From Symploca sp. SIO2E9 (GTDB taxonomy: Bacteria; Cyanobacteriota; Cyanobacteriia; Cyanobacteriales; Coleofasciculaceae): 45,636 bases of DNA. A model generated the notes under the pieces. It was not told where the DNA came from. It made no database searches and saw only the letters and a program-made list of their open reading frames with translations. The translations under genes and the position numbers were made by a program. The stretch's first letter is position 1. Each line of letters opens with the position of its first letter. Positions 44,631 to 45,636 of the stretch are shown here, piece by piece. The stretch is taken from positions 1 through 45,636 of the forward strand of contig JAAHGS010000046.1 in the NCBI GenBank assembly GCA_010692645.1. Reading direction: 5' to 3'.

Positions 44631-45143
44631 ATGGGTAAACTGCGCAATATACTACTTGGTGCAGGTGTAGCTGCTGTTGGTGGAATCGGAACTAAACTAG
44701 CTGTAGATTACTTCCGTAATCGTGGCAAGGAAGAGGACGTAGACGAAAGTGCAGGTGATGCTGAACCTACATCTACAGCTGAAGTTGCCTATGCCAATGT
44801 GGAAGACAGCTCCATTCAAGAGTTTCTGGATGCGAGTTTTGGTGCTCCTGGTCGTTACGTTCCCACTCGTGCGCCTAAGGTCTTTGACTATCAGGATCAA
44901 CAATACATGGTAATTTGGACCTACGATAATCAGAAAGAAAAGAACCAAATGTTAGCCTTTATCTACACAGATGCAGGTCGTCAGATGGTTGCTAGCGTGG
45001 GATATACAACAGAAGCAACTGACTACAATCTCAGCCTAGAGGATACACCTTTTGCTGTGGAAGTCAATGGTGAACAAATTACATCTGGTCAGGGGGAAAC
45101 TGACGGAGCAGACGAAGTTGATTTTGTTCTAGCTGGTGCTTAA
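44631..45143 (+). CDS. Unknown protein with Gly/Ala-rich N-terminal helix
   Basis: The 170-residue product starts with MGKLRNILLGAGVAAVGGIG, a short Gly-rich hydrophobic helix that may contact membrane. A basic patch and an acidic linker (EEDVDESAGDAEPTS) follow, then a beta-rich domain (KVFDYQDQQYMVIWTYDNQ, GRQMVASVGYTTEATDYNLSLED) and an acidic tail. I do not recognise the family. AGGAGAAAATA lies just before the ATG at 44631, a fair ribosome site. A terminator follows 26 bases after the stop. Location and role are unknown. Confidence 0.8.
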   Translation: MGKLRNILLGAGVAAVGGIGTKLAVDYFRNRGKEEDVDESAGDAEPTSTAEVAYANVEDSSIQEFLDASFGAPGRYVPTRAPKVFDYQDQQYMVIWTYDNQKEKNQMLAFIYTDAGRQMVASVGYTTEATDYNLSLEDTPFAVEVNGEQITSGQGETDGADEVDFVLAGA

Positions 45144-45168
45144 TTGACCAAAAAATGGGATTGGTGCC

Positions 45169-45190
45169 TCCCCCTTGTAGGGGGACTTTT
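45169..45190 (+). terminator. Rho-independent terminator
   Basis: TCCCCC and GGGGGA flank TTGTA, followed by a T-rich tail. It lies 26 bases after the stop of the gene at 44631-45143. Confidence 0.75.
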
Positions 45191-45229
45191 CTTCGTGCTA
45201 GATTGCTCAAGCGCGGTAATGCGCACATA

Positions 45230-45465
45230 CAAAAGGCGAAGTAGGTCTAGCGGACAACTTCTGATCCGGAACCCTGGTAGCATAAATCCTAGATCTTGTA
45301 CAAATGTGGAAGTCGTTAAGGCGAGAACTCGAAAAACATCGCTTCAAACGCCGCCGGACAGTCGGTGTATGCTTTCTGAGGGCAAGTTCATAACAATCCC
45401 CGTGAAGAAAGAATCCTCGTTGCTCTACTCGCGAGGAGTGTCAAGTACTCCCTAGTCTGGCATAC
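45230..45465 (+). mobile_element. Degenerate IS200/IS605-type right end (tnpB / omega-RNA remnant)
   Basis: GAATCCTCG (45411-45419) and GCGAGGAGTGTCAAG (45431-45445) form the CCTCG/CGAGG hairpin followed by GAGTGTCAA, the usual end of many cyanobacterial IS200/IS605 tnpB elements, where it serves as right end and omega-RNA 3' end. Upstream, all frames are broken, with short TnpB-tail-like stretches. The open frame at 45144-45455 starts at TTG just after the upstream stop and is not a credible gene. I see no TnpA or left end. Confidence 0.4.
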
Positions 45466-45589
45466 GTGGGGATTCTTGAAGGATGTGATTAGTTTCTCTG
45501 AGCGAACGCCTCTCCAACCTGGTTCTGAGTTTCTAGAACTATTAACAAGACGTCGCCAGCCCCCGTCAGACCCTCTCTACAACCATGTT

Positions 45590-45616
45590 GTAGGGGCGTA
45601 CCGCTTACGCCCCTAC
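45590..45616. repeat. GC-rich palindrome
   Basis: GTAGGGGCGTA and TACGCCCCTAC form an 11-bp perfect stem with CCGCT loop. It is a relative of the hairpin at 23641-23660 and typical of dispersed cyanobacterial palindromes. No gene is seen from 45466 to the window end. Confidence 0.8.
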
Positions 45617-45636
45617 GCTCCTTCTCAGCACCCTTG

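Noticed and set aside
45144-45455. 103-codon open frame after the orphan gene
   Set aside because: It begins at TTG directly after a stop, crosses a terminator and a degraded IS right end, and has no ribosome site.

Overview
This 45.6 kb window looks like chromosome from a filamentous, repeat-rich cyanobacterium. The reasons are the many GCGATCGC (HIP1) octamers and the typical cyanobacterial genes: an RpaB/Ycf27-type response regulator, a group 2 sigma factor, FtsH, a PAP/fibrillin protein, a DUF3134 protein and AAA/WD40 signalling proteins. Octamer and heptamer simple repeats, palindromes and MITE-like elements fill most of the spaces between genes. Genus is inference; the repeat style recalls Coleofasciculus- or Moorena-like lineages. 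I found no tRNA, rRNA, CRISPR array or intact transposase.

Left part (1-12.3 kb). An octamer repeat tract precedes a TIR-FGE/C-type-lectin-fold protein. Its C-terminus has the look of a diversity-generating retroelement (DGR) variable region, but no reverse transcriptase or template repeat is visible. Next come alaS (-), a well-structured ncRNA or leader with a strong terminator, and a vanadium-haloperoxidase fused to DUF4114 domains. A composite MITE follows, then an unusual minus-strand fusion (cNMP-binding domain, dead sigma54-type AAA+ domain, membrane polyferredoxin) and a patatin-like lipase.

Middle part (12.4-25.3 kb). A three-gene operon (SRPBCC, cupin DUF985, GMC oxidoreductase) is bracketed by related inverted repeats. 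A secreted orphan protein follows. A pair of AAA/STAND-like genes then sits behind two operator-like palindromes spaced by four helical turns; the second gene carries 14 WD40 repeats, some duplicated almost perfectly. A HerA-like ATPase overlaps it tail to tail, and GST and MBL-fold genes follow on the minus strand.

Polyamine neighbourhood (25.5-33.9 kb). A diamine-acetyltransferase-like GNAT, then a plus-strand set (sulfotransferase-like, class III aminotransferase, methyltransferase), a higBA toxin-antitoxin pair, and a convergent minus-strand operon for carboxyspermidine dehydrogenase, carboxy(nor)spermidine decarboxylase and an agmatinase-family ureohydrolase. The operon gives an S-adenosylmethionine-independent route to spermidine or norspermidine. 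The flanking aminotransferase, methyltransferase, sulfotransferase and acetyltransferase could modify or degrade polyamines (inference).

Right part (34-45.6 kb). Mostly housekeeping and regulatory genes: ftsH, rpaB-like, a ribbon-helix-helix protein, DUF3134, PAP/fibrillin, an Fe-S PD-(D/E)XK nuclease, a sigma factor with a long leader containing a near-ideal promoter and a 20-codon leader ORF, a second MITE copy, a secreted orphan, fghA, another orphan, and a decayed IS200/IS605-type right end.
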